This document shows positions 16,086 through 23,586 of a stretch of 64,000 nt of DNA, piece after piece. Under the pieces are notes generated by a model. It saw only the letters and a program-made list of their open reading frames with translations, searched no databases and was not told where the DNA came from. Both the position numbers and the translations under genes were made by a program. Where the stretch lies: contig JADJBK010000007.1 in assembly GCA_016703745.1 (NCBI GenBank), positions 18,263 to 82,262 of the forward strand, read 5' to 3'. The stretch is from Nitrosomonas sp. (lineage in GTDB: Bacteria; Pseudomonadota; Gammaproteobacteria; Burkholderiales; Nitrosomonadaceae). The first letter of the stretch is position 1; the number at the start of each line of letters is the position of its first letter.

Positions 16086-16117
16086 AGCCTGCTGAAAACA
16101 CAATAATTTCAATAAAA
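16085..16117 (+). repeat. Direct repeat, right copy (33 bp)
   Basis: Second copy of the repeat at 13738-13770, again starting CAGCCTGCTGAAAACACAAT. It sits between the Tn3-like end and the hicAB promoter. Confidence 0.85.
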
Positions 16118-16122
16118 GTTTT

Positions 16123-16164
16123 TTGACAAACAAATCTTTATATAGTATCAATAATGATACTATA
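16123..16164 (+). promoter_or_regulatory. hicAB promoter with overlapping palindromic operator
   Basis: TTGACA (16123-16128) and TATCAA (16146-16151) are spaced by 17 bp. The -10 box lies inside a perfect 9-bp inverted repeat, TATAGTATC and GATACTATA (16141-16149 and 16156-16164) with a 6-bp centre. A repressor bound there would block the polymerase, as expected for autoregulation by a HicB-type antitoxin. The toxin start is 16 bp downstream. Confidence 0.7.
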
Positions 16165-16180
16165 ATAGAAAGGTAGTCTT

Positions 16181-16438
16181 ATGACACAGACAGAAAAGCT
16201 ATTAGAATCTATTAAGGCGAATCCTAAAAATGTCAGGTTTTCTGATCTGGTAAAAATATGCAACCAGTATTTTGGAAAACCAAGGCAGCAAGGAACAAGC
16301 CATATAATCTATAAAATTCCGTGGAAAGGCGATCCACGAATAAATATTCAAAAAGACAAGGACGGCAAAGCAAAGCCCTACCAAGTTATGCAGGTAATTG
16401 CAGCTATCAACAAATTAAAGGGGGGAAAAAAATGGTGA
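16181..16438 (+). CDS. hicA: HicA-like mRNA interferase toxin (85 aa)
   Basis: HicA toxins are small double-stranded-RNA-binding-like proteins that cut mRNA using one histidine. Here the key part is GKPRQQGTSHIIYKIP (residues about 32-47), with the conserved Gly-Thr-Ser-His placement, followed by a basic tail. Length is typical. The stop overlaps the start of hicB by 7 bp, and both are driven by the promoter with palindrome directly upstream. The ATG follows AGAAAGG. A toxin-first order is the common HicAB layout. Confidence 0.85.
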   Translation: MTQTEKLLESIKANPKNVRFSDLVKICNQYFGKPRQQGTSHIIYKIPWKGDPRINIQKDKDGKAKPYQVMQVIAAINKLKGGKKW

Positions 16439-16758
16439 ACTATGAACATTATACCTACCGCGTTCTTTGGTCAGAAGATGACAAAGAATATGTTGGCCTG
16501 TGTGCTGAATTTCCAAGTCTGTCTCATCTTGACAAAAACCATATAGATGCCATGCAAGGTATACTTAATCTTATAAAAGACGTAGTAACTGACATGCAAA
16601 CCAACGGTGAAACCATACCAGTTCCTCTTTCTGAAAAGCATTTTAGTGGAAAATTTCAAGTCCGAATTCCACCGGAACAACATCGTAATCTTGCAGTGAT
16701 TGCAAGCGAACAAGGAGTTAGTCTGAATCGTTATATAAGTGCCAAATTATCTGAATAA
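16432..16758 (+). CDS. hicB: HicB-like antitoxin (108 aa)
   Basis: The N-terminal half (YTYRVLWSEDDKEYVGLCAE then FPSLSHLD) is the partially degraded RNase-H-like fold of HicB that covers the toxin. The C-terminal half (GKFQVRIPPEQHRNLAVIAS, then GVSLNRYISAKL) is a ribbon-helix-helix DNA-binding domain of the Arc type. The protein should neutralise HicA and repress the operon through the palindrome at 16141-16164. The ATG at 16432 lies behind a purine-rich AAGGGGGGAAA ribosome site inside the end of hicA; upstream in-frame GTG codons are less likely. Confidence 0.87.
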   Translation: MVNYEHYTYRVLWSEDDKEYVGLCAEFPSLSHLDKNHIDAMQGILNLIKDVVTDMQTNGETIPVPLSEKHFSGKFQVRIPPEQHRNLAVIASEQGVSLNRYISAKLSE

Positions 16759-16923
16759 TAAGGGGTGGGTTCAACTTTGAAGTGCAACTTTTATAAGGAA
16801 GTTCAGGAAGCGAGCTGCGGTAGTATCGGAGCTTCTTAAACGACCAAGTATAAGGAGCAGTGATGAATCAGTAATGAGCTTGCGCAAAGTCAGCAAAAGC
16901 CGTGGATCGTTTCAAGTGTACTA

Positions 16924-17779
16924 GGGTCTGTTGACATTTCAATACAACTATTTAATAAATAGAGACAAACTTGTAATATTGAGATTCCTATACCACCAAT
17001 AAAACAAGTTTGCGATGCCCCGATTGATGCTCAGTGATGAGTTCTGGTCGAAGCTAGAGAAGATTCTGCTTCAGGAAGCCATTTATAACAAGCGTAATTT
17101 GCGCATGACGATAGAAGGCATGCTGTATCGAATGCGAGTTGGTTGTCCGTGGCGAGACTTGCCGAAGGCTTTTGGATGTTGGAATTCTGTCTACAAAAGA
17201 TTCAATGCGTGGTCATTGAGTAACAAGTGGAGCAGGCTTTTCAAGGCGCTGATCATTGACCCGGATTGGGAGTGGGGATTTATTGATGGCAGCTACGTTA
17301 AAGCACATCAGCATAGTGCGGGAGCGGTTGGTAAGAAGCTGCAGGCCATCGGGAAAAGCCGTGCGGGGAATACCACGAAGATTCATCTGGTGGTTGATAG
17401 TTATGGTTTGCCAGTTGAGTTTGAGATCACCGGTGGAGAAGTCAATGATTGTTCTGCAGCACCCGATTTGATTGCCAGGTTACCTGACGCGGAAACGATA
17501 GTAGCGGACAAAGGCTATGACAGTGATTGTATACGGGAGCAGATAACAAAGAAGGGAGCTAGGCCTGTAATACCAAGAAAGCGCAATTCATTGAAAGGTA
17601 ATGCAGACATGGATTGGGGATTATATAAATATCGGCATTTGGTGGAAAACGCTTTTGCGCGATTAAAGCAGTATCGCGCAGTGGCAACACGATATGACAA
17701 GCTGAAGAGAAATTACGAAAGTATGGTTGCTATGGCTTGTGGATATCTGTGGCTATCTATGTGAAATGTCAACAGACCC
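16924..17779 (+). mobile_element. IS5-family element, IS427-like (856 bp)
   Basis: The terminal repeats are GGGTCTGTTGACATTTC at both ends, inverted, with the dinucleotide TA outside each end (16922-16923 and 17780-17781). It carries one transposase gene. Its right end is two bases from a Tn3-type terminal repeat. Nothing is recognised in the 165 bp between hicB and this element beyond a GGGTTCAACTTTGAAGTGCA string that recalls IS30-type ends. Confidence 0.85.
17015..17764 (+). CDS. IS5-family (IS427 group) transposase (249 aa)
   Basis: The N-terminal DUF4096-type region (LRMTIEGMLYRMRVGCPWRD, residues about 28-47) leads to a DDE core with Asp in WGFIDGSYVKAHQHSAGA, Asp in IVADKGYDSD and Glu in RHLVENAFARLKQYR. 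Many IS427 elements express this protein through a +1 or -1 frameshift between two ORFs; here it is one continuous frame. All three catalytic residues are in place and the C-terminus ends five bases before the inner edge of the terminal repeat. Confidence 0.92.
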   Translation: MPRLMLSDEFWSKLEKILLQEAIYNKRNLRMTIEGMLYRMRVGCPWRDLPKAFGCWNSVYKRFNAWSLSNKWSRLFKALIIDPDWEWGFIDGSYVKAHQHSAGAVGKKLQAIGKSRAGNTTKIHLVVDSYGLPVEFEITGGEVNDCSAAPDLIARLPDAETIVADKGYDSDCIREQITKKGARPVIPRKRNSLKGNADMDWGLYKYRHLVENAFARLKQYRAVATRYDKLKRNYESMVAMACGYLWLSM

Positions 17780-17781
17780 TA

Positions 17782-18083
17782 GGGGTCGTCTCAGAAAACG
17801 GAAAATAAAGCACGTTAATGCGCCGGGAAACTGTGAAGGAGTAAAGGGTGAGAGTCCCCTACAACACAAGTACAAAAGTAGCTTAACTCATGAAATTTTA
17901 TGCAAGACGAAGCTCTGACATGTGGGGAAACTACATGCCGTGCTTTGAGATACGGCCAAATAATTTTGGCCGTAGATTACCTCTGGCGTAGCAGCGCCAA
18001 GGTTGGCGCGGGAAAGTTCAGGCCGTTGCGACCGCTGCTACCGGCTTTAACGTGCTTTATTTTCCGTTTTCTGAGATGCCCCC
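17782..18083. mobile_element. 302-bp miniature element with Tn3-family ends
   Basis: The left end begins GGGGTCGTCTCAGAAAACGG and the right end, reverse-complemented, GGGGGCATCTCAGAAAACGG; both continue AAAATAAAGCACGTTAA, giving inverted repeats of about 37 bp with two differences. Tn3-family ends have this length and the core CTCAGAAAACGGAAAATAAAGC. No transposase is inside, so it fits the class of Tn3-derived miniature elements (TIMEs). The interior is not coding but contains self-complementary segments such as GGTGAGAGTCCCC and ACATGTGGGGAAACTACATG. I see no 5-bp target duplication, perhaps because the IS427-like element abuts on the left. Confidence 0.8.
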
Positions 18084-18202
18084 TGAATGACATACTGGAT
18101 AACCCGTCCAACAAAATTCTATGAAACTTTGGTGCCGTTTGTTTAAACGCACCCATTGGTGATGCTCGCCAAAGATAGTGCCTCAATAATCTTCTGCCTC
18201 TA

Positions 18203-18799
18203 TCAGTGCAGCGCTTGGCTGTCATCGGTTACTCCGGCGATACGGCATAGAACACGGGCATCGAAACTCGTGTGGTCACCCAGTGTCCAGTCGACAAAGC
18301 TGGCACCTTCCAGCAAACTCAGAATCTGACGGGAGCACGCCTTTGTATCAGTGCCACGCTGTATCTGCTGACTAGTCAAGCCTTCATCAAGCAATTTTTG
18401 CAGCCACTGGAGTTGAAGTTGAAAGAAATATCTAGTCAGTTCCTGCAAACGCTCGGGCAGCACCGCCATTTCTGCGGCCAGTGCACCGCATAGCGGCAAC
18501 CGCCCTTCTTTCGCGCTTGCCATGAACCACTTGGCAAAAGCCACCAAGCGGTCACCCACGAATGAATGCACTCGTTCTATTTCATCGAAAGCCAGCGCAA
18601 CCCGCTCGACATAAGCTTGCACGACAGCTACCCCAAGGTCTTCTTTGCTGGGGAAGTGATAGTGAATGCTAGCCTTGCGAATGCCGATGGTTTTTGCCAA
18701 ATCTGCATAGCTAAAGGCAGAGTAGCCCTTGGAACGCAGCAGCGACTCAGCTGTCTGCATGAGGGATTCTCGTGTGCTAGAAGGCACGGGGTGGCTCAT
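18203..18799 (-). CDS. TetR/AcrR-family repressor (198 aa)
   Basis: The N-terminal HTH is clear: SLLRSKGYSAFSYADLAKTI then GIRKASIHYHFPSKEDLGVA (residues about 18-56), with the YHFPSKEDL end that is typical of the family. The ligand-binding C-terminus is divergent but has the TetR_C helices. It lies 10 bp downstream of an OsmC-like gene on the same strand, so the repressor probably controls its own operon through the palindrome at 19427-19444 upstream of osmC. Related pairs of TetR and OsmC-like proteins respond to electrophiles or peroxides; the inducer here is unknown. Confidence 0.88.
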   Translation of the reverse strand: MSHPVPSSTRESLMQTAESLLRSKGYSAFSYADLAKTIGIRKASIHYHFPSKEDLGVAVVQAYVERVALAFDEIERVHSFVGDRLVAFAKWFMASAKEGRLPLCGALAAEMAVLPERLQELTRYFFQLQLQWLQKLLDEGLTSQQIQRGTDTKACSRQILSLLEGASFVDWTLGDHTSFDARVLCRIAGVTDDSQALH

Positions 18800-18809
18800 G
18801 GTAGTAACT

Positions 18810-19364
18810 CTACTTCCCGTTCACGACCAGCTTAGGGACCATGCGGATGGCACGGGCGAAATTGGCGAAGTTTGGCGAGGTTCGCATGACTTCCTGATGG
18901 ATTTTCTCCATTTGCTCGGCGGTGCCATCGGCATCGATATGCACGGTGTACTGAATCTCGTCGTAGCCAGGATTGACCCCATTGTCCAAACCCAGGAAAC
19001 CGCGCAGGTCGAGCGCGCCCGTCGTGTCGATCTCTAAAGAACGCACCGTAACACCCATGCCGGCCGCGGTGGCCACATAGCCTACAGTCATGCACGCGTT
19101 GAGTGCTGCCATCAGCAACTCCTGTGGATTTGGCGCGGAATTTTCGCCCAGCAGTTCGGGAGGCTCATCGGCCACGATGGTGAAGTCACGTGCGTGACTC
19201 TGCCCGCGCAAGCCGTAGGACTTCACGGTCGCCACCGAGCGCGTCTGACCATCCCAGCGAGTATGGACTTCAAATTTAGCCTCGGCATTGCTGGGGTTTT
19301 GACGGATACCTTCGGCAAACTGTGTGAGAGCAGCTACATTGATGCCATTGAGCGAAGAAGTCAT
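18810..19364 (-). CDS. OsmC-family protein (184 aa)
   Basis: OsmC/Ohr proteins are cytoplasmic thiol-dependent peroxidases. The family core is visible: FTIVADEPPELLGENSAPNP (residues about 61-80), then QELLMAALNACMTVGYVATA with the resolving-type Cys (about 91), and later FLGLDNGVNPGYDEIQYTV. I find only this one core cysteine near the expected helix and no clear Cys in the first sheet, so it may act differently from classical Ohr. First gene of an operon with the TetR-like regulator 10 bp downstream. The upstream region has a perfect 18-bp palindrome. Confidence 0.85.
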   Translation of the reverse strand: MTSSLNGINVAALTQFAEGIRQNPSNAEAKFEVHTRWDGQTRSVATVKSYGLRGQSHARDFTIVADEPPELLGENSAPNPQELLMAALNACMTVGYVATAAGMGVTVRSLEIDTTGALDLRGFLGLDNGVNPGYDEIQYTVHIDADGTAEQMEKIHQEVMRTSPNFANFARAIRMVPKLVVNGK

Positions 19365-19426
19365 GAGGTACCTTTAAATAGATTAATGGAAGAGAAGCAT
19401 GCATTTCACTTATGCATGTCAGTATA

Positions 19427-19444
19427 CTACCTACTAGTAGGTAG
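19427..19444. promoter_or_regulatory. 18-bp palindrome upstream of osmC, candidate TetR operator
   Basis: CTACCTACTAGTAGGTAG is a perfect palindrome 63 bp upstream of the OsmC start. TetR-family repressors often bind such ACCTACTAGTAGGT-like sites, and the TetR gene is in the same operon. Inferred, not tested. Confidence 0.7.
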
Positions 19445-19550
19445 GTAGTCAAGCGGCTGAATGCTTGATTGTTGGATCTGTCGCATTAAGCAATTCTTGG
19501 CAATTTTTCTTCAATGAAATCATTGAGAGATTTGGTCGAAAAACGCTTAA

Positions 19551-20743
19551 GGAACCTCTGATTAATTCCCCGCAAGTAATATAATTCTGCATCAAACTTT
19601 TTCGAGAAGCTATTCATGAAACCTTACCAACAGATGAGTTTTGCTGATGCCGAATACGCCAATAAGGGCAAAGTCACGCGCCGCGAGAAGTTTCTCGATC
19701 AACTTGACGGGTTATTGCCTTGGCAGGCTATGATTGATGTTATTGAACCACACTATGCGCCAGGCAATGGGCGTGGCCGCAAACCATTTGCCTTGGAATT
19801 GATGCTGCGCGCGCATGTTGCGCAAATTATCTACAACTATTCCGATCCGGGCATGGAAGATGCGCTGTATGAGATTGAATCACTGCGCCGTTTTTGCGGC
19901 ATTCGTCTGGAAGCCGTGCCGGATGAAAGCACCATTTTGCAATTTCGGCATTTACTGGAAAAACACGGGTTAATGGATCAGATCTTCCAGGTCATCAACC
20001 AAACGCTGGGTGAGCGTGGGTTGTTCTTGAAAGCCGGCACCATCGTCGATGCCAGCCTGATTGCCGCGCCGACTTCAACCAAAAATAAGAGCCGGTCGCG
20101 TGATCCAGAAATGCATTCCAGCAAAAAGGGCAATCAATGGTTTTTCGGCAGCAAGTTTCATATCGGCGTCGATCATGAAACCGGGTTGGTGCATACGCTC
20201 AAAGTAACCTCGGGGCATGTCAGCGACGTTGCCGAAGCCGCCGCCCTGCTGCATGGCGAGGAACAGTTTGTCCATGGCGATGCCGGATATCAGGGGCTGG
20301 ATAAACGCCCGGAGATGCCGGCAGAAAACCCTCCAGTCTGCGTAATCACGATGCGTCCGGGCAAACTGGCCAGGCTCACGAAAGACGATTCCGGCGCGGC
20401 TCAACTACTGCGCGGGGCCGCCCGCGAACTGGCGAAACGCCGCGCCAAAGTCGAACACGTGTTTCGGGATATCAAAATCCGCTTTGGGTATGCTAAAAAT
20501 CGCTATCGCGGCCTGGCCAAAAATGCGGCCCGTTTGACCTTCCTGACAGCCATTGCCAACGTCATCCGTGGTGATGCTTATGAACGTCGATGTCTTGTTG
20601 CGTCTGAAATTTGAAAACAAGCCAGTAAATGAGCTTGTTTCCAGAGAGGAACGGCTGTTTTCATAAAAATCAGCGTCACTATTTGAAGTAGTGGTCAGTT
20701 TTTGAGTGACTGCCGTTCAGAATGTTTGTTTTTCAGAGGTTCC
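19551..20743 (+). mobile_element. IS5-family element (1193 bp) with TTAA duplication
   Basis: Ends read GGAACCTCTGATTAATTCC on the left and, reverse-complemented, GGAACCTCTGAAAAACAAA on the right. TTAA flanks both sides (19547-19550 and 20744-20747), matching the YTAR duplication of the IS5 group. It carries one intact transposase gene and is nested inside a 90-bp relic of another element. Confidence 0.9.
19616..20614 (+). CDS. IS5-group transposase (332 aa)
   Basis: The opening MKPYQQMSFADAEYANKGKV and FLDQLDGLLPWQAMIDVIEP are typical of IS5/InsH transposases. The DDE core shows Asp in GTIVDASLIAAP, Asp in HGDAGYQGLDKRPE and Glu in AKVEHVFRDIKIRFG. Length and frame are complete, so it may be active. 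Its right-hand flank provides the ATG from which the truncated GGDEF-EAL frame downstream could be read. Confidence 0.93.
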   Translation: MKPYQQMSFADAEYANKGKVTRREKFLDQLDGLLPWQAMIDVIEPHYAPGNGRGRKPFALELMLRAHVAQIIYNYSDPGMEDALYEIESLRRFCGIRLEAVPDESTILQFRHLLEKHGLMDQIFQVINQTLGERGLFLKAGTIVDASLIAAPTSTKNKSRSRDPEMHSSKKGNQWFFGSKFHIGVDHETGLVHTLKVTSGHVSDVAEAAALLHGEEQFVHGDAGYQGLDKRPEMPAENPPVCVITMRPGKLARLTKDDSGAAQLLRGAARELAKRRAKVEHVFRDIKIRFGYAKNRYRGLAKNAARLTFLTAIANVIRGDAYERRCLVASEI

Positions 20744-22059
20744 TTAATGCGACAGAGCCCCGCTGGACGCTTATAGAGCGAATGGAACGTGCGATTGGAG
20801 CTTCCAAGCGTGACGGAAATATGTTTGCCATTCTGTTCATGGATCTCGACGGATTCAAGGTCATCAATGATTCTCTTGGGCACTCAACTGGGGATGAAGT
20901 CCTGAAGGCGTTCGCGCTGAGATTGCTGCATTGCGTGCGTGGCCGCGACACGGTCGCCCGGCTGGGAGGTGATGAATTCGTGGCATTGCTCGAAAATATA
21001 GCGACTACGGACGATGCAGCAGAAATGGCGGACAGCATACTCAGCCGCATGCGCCAAGGCCTATGGGCCGAAGATCAGCCTCTACAGGTGATGCCGAGTA
21101 TCGGAATTACACTGTTTCCACAAGACGGGGATACCGTTGAAGAACTGCTGAAGAATGCGGATGCCGCGATGTACGAAGCAAAACGGGGTGGACGTGGCAC
21201 CTACCGATTTTTTGAGATAAGTATGAATGAAGCGGCCACTCGCACGCTGCAGATTCAGCGTGCCTTGCACGAAGCACTCAAAGCCGGTTACTTCTCACTG
21301 CATTTCCAGCCAAAATTCCGTGGTAGCAATAGCGAGCTAGTCGGTGCCGAGGCGCTACTCCGTCTGCACCATCCAGAACTTGGATTTTTGTCACCAATGG
21401 GGTTTATCCCGATCGCTGAACGTTCCGGACAAATCGTCCCAATAGGATATTGGGTGGTACGTGAAACTTGTCAACAACTACGCCGCTGGAAGGAAGCCGG
21501 TTTGCCAGCAATCAAGGTGGCAATCAATTTATCTCCCCGACAACTAGAACAGCCGGATCTGATCACGATGATGCTGGATATTGTCCAATCTGAGCAAATC
21601 CCATGTGAACAGATTATGTTTGAAATCACGGAAACCGCGGCGATGCAGGATGCACTTAAAACAACTGATATGATCCGTAAGTTCCAGGAAAACAACTTCG
21701 AGATTGCCATCGACGATTTCGGGACAGGTTATTCGAGCCTTGCCTACTTACAACGCTTCCGTGCCAAACAACTGAAAATAGATCGTTTTTTTATCAGTGG
21801 TATGGATAAGTGCGGGCCTGAAGGCAGTGTTATCGTTTCTGCAATAATTAAACTTGCCCATACACTCGGAATGGATGTGGTGGCTGAGGGTGTTGAGACC
21901 GATTCGCAACTCAAGAAATTAAAAAGCATGATGTGTGATGAAGTACAGGGATTCCTACTGGGCAAGCCTGTAACAGCAGACAAATTTAGCGAATTGCTGC
22001 ATCAGCATACAGCCCATAATTTAACCAGGTTCCGGGAAAGCCAGGTAAGCGCTCGATGA
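20722..22059 (+). CDS. GGDEF-EAL cyclic-di-GMP protein, N-terminally truncated
   Basis: The GGDEF domain (diguanylate cyclase) retains FMDLDGFKVINDSLGHSTGD and the active site RLGGDEFVALL; the EAL domain (phosphodiesterase) has VGAEALLRLHHPE, INLSPRQL, DDFGTGYSSL and VVAEGVET, so both active sites look complete. The usual first block of the GGDEF domain (LTGLPNR) and any sensory domain are missing: gene homology begins only after the element relic ending at 20759. The ATG at 20722 lies inside the IS5 right end, so the first 12 or so residues are element-coded. Whether this chimera is expressed is unknown. Confidence 0.85.
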   Translation: MFVFQRFLNATEPRWTLIERMERAIGASKRDGNMFAILFMDLDGFKVINDSLGHSTGDEVLKAFALRLLHCVRGRDTVARLGGDEFVALLENIATTDDAAEMADSILSRMRQGLWAEDQPLQVMPSIGITLFPQDGDTVEELLKNADAAMYEAKRGGRGTYRFFEISMNEAATRTLQIQRALHEALKAGYFSLHFQPKFRGSNSELVGAEALLRLHHPELGFLSPMGFIPIAERSGQIVPIGYWVVRETCQQLRRWKEAGLPAIKVAINLSPRQLEQPDLITMMLDIVQSEQIPCEQIMFEITETAAMQDALKTTDMIRKFQENNFEIAIDDFGTGYSSLAYLQRFRAKQLKIDRFFISGMDKCGPEGSVIVSAIIKLAHTLGMDVVAEGVETDSQLKKLKSMMCDEVQGFLLGKPVTADKFSELLHQHTAHNLTRFRESQVSAR

Positions 22060-22387
22060 ATTCGGTACTATCAAAATACACATTTTTATCCCATGCACTT
22101 ACTCAATGCTTCAGCAACCCCTTCGGTATTAACAGTCGTTGCGCGCACTACGCCGAAGACAATCTACTTTTTTCATACATCCGTACCGCCTGCTCCCTGA
22201 ATTCCAGCGCATACACTGCCCCCGACATTTATTCCATTTCTATCCCCTCTTCTCTTTCCGTATTTTGGCATCAAGCGTAAGTGAAAGGATCTGCTGTTGA
22301 TCGTGTTTGCTACTTCGTAGCTGATCATTATGGTAGCTAGCACCGCCTGACTCATGGCCTACCTGAATCACCTGAAGTGACCCTTTC
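22060..22387. other. Intergenic stretch without a recognised gene
   Basis: Between the GGDEF-EAL stop and the higA stop. I see no coding frame with a ribosome site, no IS end and no clear terminator. The right half is pyrimidine-rich. Confidence 0.4.
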
Positions 22388-22696
22388 TTAGGCTGATGTT
22401 TTCGATTCATTCAGCATATGCAGACGTTTAACCTGAATACGATCTATTTGATCGCGCATTTGTGCCACATCATAGGCCAGCTGCATTTTGAGCCAATGTT
22501 CCGGTGTTCCGCCAAAAGCCTTTGAAACACGAATAGCCATTTCTGGCGATACAGATGCTTTTTCGTTTATAACTCTGGAAAGGGTTGTTCGCACTACACC
22601 CAAAGCTTCTGCGGCATCGGTAACACTCAGCCCTAAAGCCTCTATACAATCATGTTTAATAATTTTCCCCGGATGTATCGGATTCTTCATAACCAT
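22388..22696 (-). CDS. higA: HigA-family antitoxin (102 aa)
   Basis: The protein begins with NPIHPGKIIKHDCIEALGLS, the classic opening of HigA/VapI antitoxins, followed by an XRE-type helix-turn-helix (VTDAAEALGVVRTTLSRVIN) and GGTPEHWLKMQLAYD. It should bind HigB and repress the operon. The gene follows higB by 12 bp on the same strand, in the toxin-first order typical of this type. A GAGGTAAAAA ribosome site precedes the start. Confidence 0.92.
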   Translation of the reverse strand: MVMKNPIHPGKIIKHDCIEALGLSVTDAAEALGVVRTTLSRVINEKASVSPEMAIRVSKAFGGTPEHWLKMQLAYDVAQMRDQIDRIQVKRLHMLNESKTSA

Positions 22697-22708
22697 ATTT
22701 TTTACCTC

Positions 22709-22987
22709 CTAATGATAATCTACCAAATCAACATCATAGGACACGCCATCTTCAAATCTGAAAATAATCCTGTGGTTTCTAGACATGGTAACGCTATAGA
22801 AGCCGCGTTTATTTCCCGTCAAAGCATGCAGCCCATAACCGGGTATATCAATATCTTCTAGACAACTCGCTTCATCCAAAACAGATAAGAAGCGTTCGGC
22901 TTTATCTGCAATATCGGGGCGTAATTTGCTTTTATCGCCTGCCTGATAAAGACGCTTCAAGCCACGATGCTTAAAATTGTCAATCAT
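22709..22987 (-). CDS. higB: HigB/RelE-type mRNA interferase toxin (92 aa)
   Basis: MIDNFKHRGLKRLYQAGDKS at the start and LEDIDIPGYGLHALTGNKRG then SVTMSRNHRIIFRFEDG match the HigB (host inhibition of growth) toxin family, which cuts mRNA on translating ribosomes. The conserved basic residues and the RIIFRF strand are present. It is the first gene of the pair, with higA 12 bp downstream. Such pairs are common stabilisers of plasmids; the replication gene lies 600 bp away. Confidence 0.92.
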   Translation of the reverse strand: MIDNFKHRGLKRLYQAGDKSKLRPDIADKAERFLSVLDEASCLEDIDIPGYGLHALTGNKRGFYSVTMSRNHRIIFRFEDGVSYDVDLVDYH

Positions 22988-23586
22988 ATCGTACCGTATC
23001 GCGTATCGCTTCGCGCGTCAAGCTCTTGTTGTATATATTTGCTACTTTCCTGATTTCTACTTTACGAATATTTGCGACAGAGTCCAATACAGATACTGCT
23101 CGTGGTTTGGTTCTTTTGTTTTTCTTTTGGCGTAAATTTTTTTGAATTTTTAAGCGTAAATTACTACTAAGAGTTGTCTTATTAATGATTTAAGTTTTTT
23201 TAGTGGAATATAAAATATTTCTAAAGTAGATAAGTTCTGTGCCGATATAGGTTATGGATTGTTTTTTGTAATTGTGAGCGTAGCGATCAATAAAATGTTT
23301 TTGGTTTGAATGAATTGGTATTTTCATACGAAGGTAAACATTTCTTCTTGTTATAAAAAACTATCTGATTAATGTCCGACACTTAATATTTGAGCTAACC
23401 GACACTTAATTTTAATTATGCAAAGTTATGCACAATGCGGCTATTTTTCAGCGGCTATTTAAGCTAGAAAAGAGAGAGTTTTTCTTTTGGAAGGAATGAA
23501 TGGCCTCATGAGGGGAGGTTAAGCCCATAAAAGGAGACCATTAGTACTAATTGGTGTTGCTAGTAATTTTTAGGAAACGGGGTATC
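22988..23586. other. Non-coding stretch downstream of repA
   Basis: This 599-bp stretch lies between the higB start and the repA stop. It holds a solo IS end at about 23061-23082 (reverse-complemented GGACTCTGTCGCAAATATTCG, which recurs facing the other way at about 41637) and AT-rich DNA. As in other RepA-type plasmids, the replication origin could lie downstream of repA here, but I see no clear iterons or DnaA box cluster. A G-rich GAGGGGAGGTTAAGCCC string at 23510 is unexplained. Confidence 0.4.

Larger units (their letters stand above)
19474..20759. repeat. Short terminal-repeat pair split by an IS5 element
   Basis: GGATCTGTCGCATTAAGC at 19474 and the inverted GCTTAATGCGACAGAGCC ending at 20759 become the two ends of an element of only about 90 bp once the IS5 insertion (19551-20743, with its TTAA duplication) is removed. 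It is a miniature or remnant of the family whose ends also appear at 8274, 11733 and 53475. Confidence 0.7.
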
